Origin: an uncultured SAR86 cluster bacterium
GTDB lineage: Bacteria; Pseudomonadota; Gammaproteobacteria; Magnimaribacterales; Magnimaribacteraceae
Assembly: GCA_902594545.1 (NCBI GenBank)
Contig: CACJMO010000001.1
Coordinates: forward strand, 85,112 to 149,111
Direction of reading: 5' to 3'
Length of the DNA: 64,000 nt
The first letter of the stretch is position 1; the number at the start of each line of letters is the position of its first letter. Positions 62,199 to 64,000 of this stretch are shown here, piece by piece. Position numbers and translations under genes: made by a program. The notes under the pieces were generated by a model, which was given only the letters and a program-made list of their open reading frames with translations, had not been told where the DNA came from and did no database searches.

Positions 62199-62964
62199 TT
62201 GCGTGGTTCCACCATGCCAAGTCTGAAAATGCCCTCAGATCTAATTCATGCGTCCAGGCAGAACGATGTTGCTGCGATAAATGAAAATAAGTTTTGGCTA
62301 TCTCCTCAGGCAATAACAGACCATCATGCTCCATTCCTTTGGTTTCTCTAAGCTGTTGATACATTTCAGGGCCTAACATTTTTCCTAAAGTATCAGGAGC
62401 ATCCACGGCGCCATCTACAATAATGTGAGCTACGTGTACGCCTTTCGAAGCAAACTCAGCATTTAGAGACTGACAAAGCATCCTTCGTCCGGCCATAGCG
62501 GCCGCGTGTGAGTGTTGAGTGGCATTTCCTCTCATGGCTGCAGTAGCTGAAGTAACCAAGATGGTCCCCTTTCCCCTCTCAACCATCAAAGGGCAAAGAA
62601 TTTTAGCAACCCTAAATAGCCCAAAGCTTGCCATTTTCCATCCCCACTCAAATTCTTTATAGGTAGTCTGACTTAAAAGTTTCATTCCTGTTTGAGCACC
62701 AAGATTGTAGATGACGACTTCAATCGGACCGACATCTTTTTCTACTTTATTTATGACTTCTTCTATTGCATCCTCTTCAATAGCATTAACTAGCTCGCCA
62801 GAAGCTGAGCCTCCAGATTTTTCTATATTCTTTATAAGCCTGTCTAAACCTTCTTGATCAGAGCGTCGACACAAATGTGAGTGATACCCCTCATTCGCAA
62901 ATTTTGCTGCTACAGTTCCTCCTATTCCGGCTCCTGCACCGAATACTAAACAAACTGGTTTCAT
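62179..62964 (-). CDS. SDR family oxidoreductase
   Basis: GAGAGIGGTVAAKFANEGY nucleotide-binding motif, VIYNLGAQ, SATAAMRG; SD AAGGAGAG. Confidence 0.85.
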   Translation of the reverse strand: MKPVCLVFGAGAGIGGTVAAKFANEGYHSHLCRRSDQEGLDRLIKNIEKSGGSASGELVNAIEEDAIEEVINKVEKDVGPIEVVIYNLGAQTGMKLLSQTTYKEFEWGWKMASFGLFRVAKILCPLMVERGKGTILVTSATAAMRGNATQHSHAAAMAGRRMLCQSLNAEFASKGVHVAHIIVDGAVDAPDTLGKMLGPEMYQQLRETKGMEHDGLLLPEEIAKTYFHLSQQHRSAWTHELDLRAFSDLAWWNHATMLDDD

Positions 62965-62975
62965 TCTTCTCTCCT

Positions 62976-63383
62976 TTAATTGATATCTACTGGTTGAGCT
63001 GTATGCATTAAAGTAGCAACCAGCTTATTATCTAAATTGAATATTCTTCCCTCTGACGTTGCGCTTCTGCTGCCTAGTTTAATTATTTTGACTTCCATGG
63101 TTGCTCTTCCTATAGGAAGCGGCCTATGAAATAAAACATGTAAATCAGTAGTCATTGGTGCTTTTTTCTCTTTATAACCCGAAATCATTGCAGCTGAAGT
63201 AGCATCATCCAAAGCAGTTGTGATCATTCCTCCTTGTACAAAACCCATTGGGTTGCTACAAAGCTCATTGAACTCGCAGGAAAAAGTAAACACATCATCA
63301 GTGACAGAAACAAACTGAAGATTTAAAAATTCCATTGATTTTCCAAAGAACTCTTCACTAAATTTTTTCAATTTTTCTTCCAT
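62976..63383 (-). CDS. PaaI-family thioesterase (hotdog fold)
   Basis: NPMGFVQGGMITTALDDATSAAM...DLHVLFHRPLPIGRATMEVKII. Confidence 0.85.
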   Translation of the reverse strand: MEEKLKKFSEEFFGKSMEFLNLQFVSVTDDVFTFSCEFNELCSNPMGFVQGGMITTALDDATSAAMISGYKEKKAPMTTDLHVLFHRPLPIGRATMEVKIIKLGSRSATSEGRIFNLDNKLVATLMHTAQPVDIN

Positions 63384-63545
63384 GACGAAACTATCTTAAT
63401 CTTAAAAAGAAAAAAATTGAAACTGGATAGGAAATTGTTGATGAAATGATAGCTGTCGGGCCTTGATAATGCTTATTTTTCCTAGCTTTAGAGTCTAAAA
63501 AACATTAGTATTTACCCTCATTTCAATAAATTCTAAGCACAAAAT

Positions 63546-64000
63546 ATGGATATAAATCTAAGCACTGAAGATCTACAGTTTAGGGATGAAGTAAGGTCTT
63601 TTTTCGAAGAAAACAAAATTAAGCAAGGTGAAGATTATTTCGCTTGGCGTGAAGGTTGGTTCAAAAAAGCTCGTGAAAAGGGTGGCTGGGATGTACCCAA
63701 GTGGCCAGCTAAATTTGGTGGACCAGGATGGACACCTACTCAACATTACATTTGGGAACAAGAAACAGCTCAGGCAAATTTACCCTTCGACCTTCCATTT
63801 GGATTGGGCATGTTGGCTCCAATACTGATGAACTATGGGAGTGAAGAGCAACAAGAAAGATTCTTGCCTGATATAAGAGATAGGAAAGTAAACTGGTGTC
63901 AGGGGTATTCTGAACCAGGTGCAGGTTCTGACTTAGCAAATTTAAAAACTAAAGCTGTACTGTCTAAAGACGGCACTTACTATACCGTTAACGGCTCAAA
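63546..64000 (+). CDS. Acyl-CoA dehydrogenase, N-terminal part (truncated by window edge)
   Basis: Manual translation MDINLSTEDLQFRDEVRSFFEENKI...WDVPKWPAKFGGPGWTPTQHYIWEQE...WCQGYSEPGAGSDLANLKTKAV; open at the right edge. Confidence 0.9.
   Translation, partial: MDINLSTEDLQFRDEVRSFFEENKIKQGEDYFAWREGWFKKAREKGGWDVPKWPAKFGGPGWTPTQHYIWEQETAQANLPFDLPFGLGMLAPILMNYGSEEQQERFLPDIRDRKVNWCQGYSEPGAGSDLANLKTKAVLSKDGTYYTVNGS

Noticed and set aside
1-64000. CRISPR, prophage, IS or defence island
   Set aside because: No spaced direct repeats, integrase, transposase, restriction or toxin-antitoxin signatures were seen on reading the ORFs and intergenic regions.

Overview
The window is a gene-dense, AT-rich chromosomal segment. 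Gene content (rho-trxA, accBC, leuS-lptE-holA, mrdA-rodA-mltB-dacA, parCE, TonB receptor, many acyl-CoA dehydrogenases, P450, amidase, 2OG oxygenase) suggests a streamlined marine gammaproteobacterium, possibly SAR86-like; the taxon is inferred. I see no rRNA, tRNA, CRISPR array, IS element or prophage. Most genes are conserved housekeeping or lipid/xenobiotic catabolism genes. The best-supported regulatory signal is a TPP (thi-box) aptamer whose 3' end carries the Shine-Dalgarno of a TonB-dependent receptor followed by a PnuC-family (probable PnuT) transporter. Less expected signals are: (i) a recurring TATAAT-N6-ATG arrangement in front of at least four unrelated genes, suggesting leaderless transcripts; (ii) an unannotated 39-aa NapE/TorE-like membrane smORF; (iii) an OxyR-type palindrome at the oxyR start codon and a Fur-like box before the divergent rubrerythrin operon; (iv) tandem hairpins covering both 5' ends of a divergent flavin reductase/rsmD pair; (v) a 26-bp quasi-palindrome between a peroxiredoxin and a TolC gene; (vi) an orphan DsbD alpha domain head-to-head with a PCu(A)C-type copper chaperone; and (vii) near-universal zero-gap or overlapping convergent gene ends. 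No clear new multi-gene defence or mobile system was seen.
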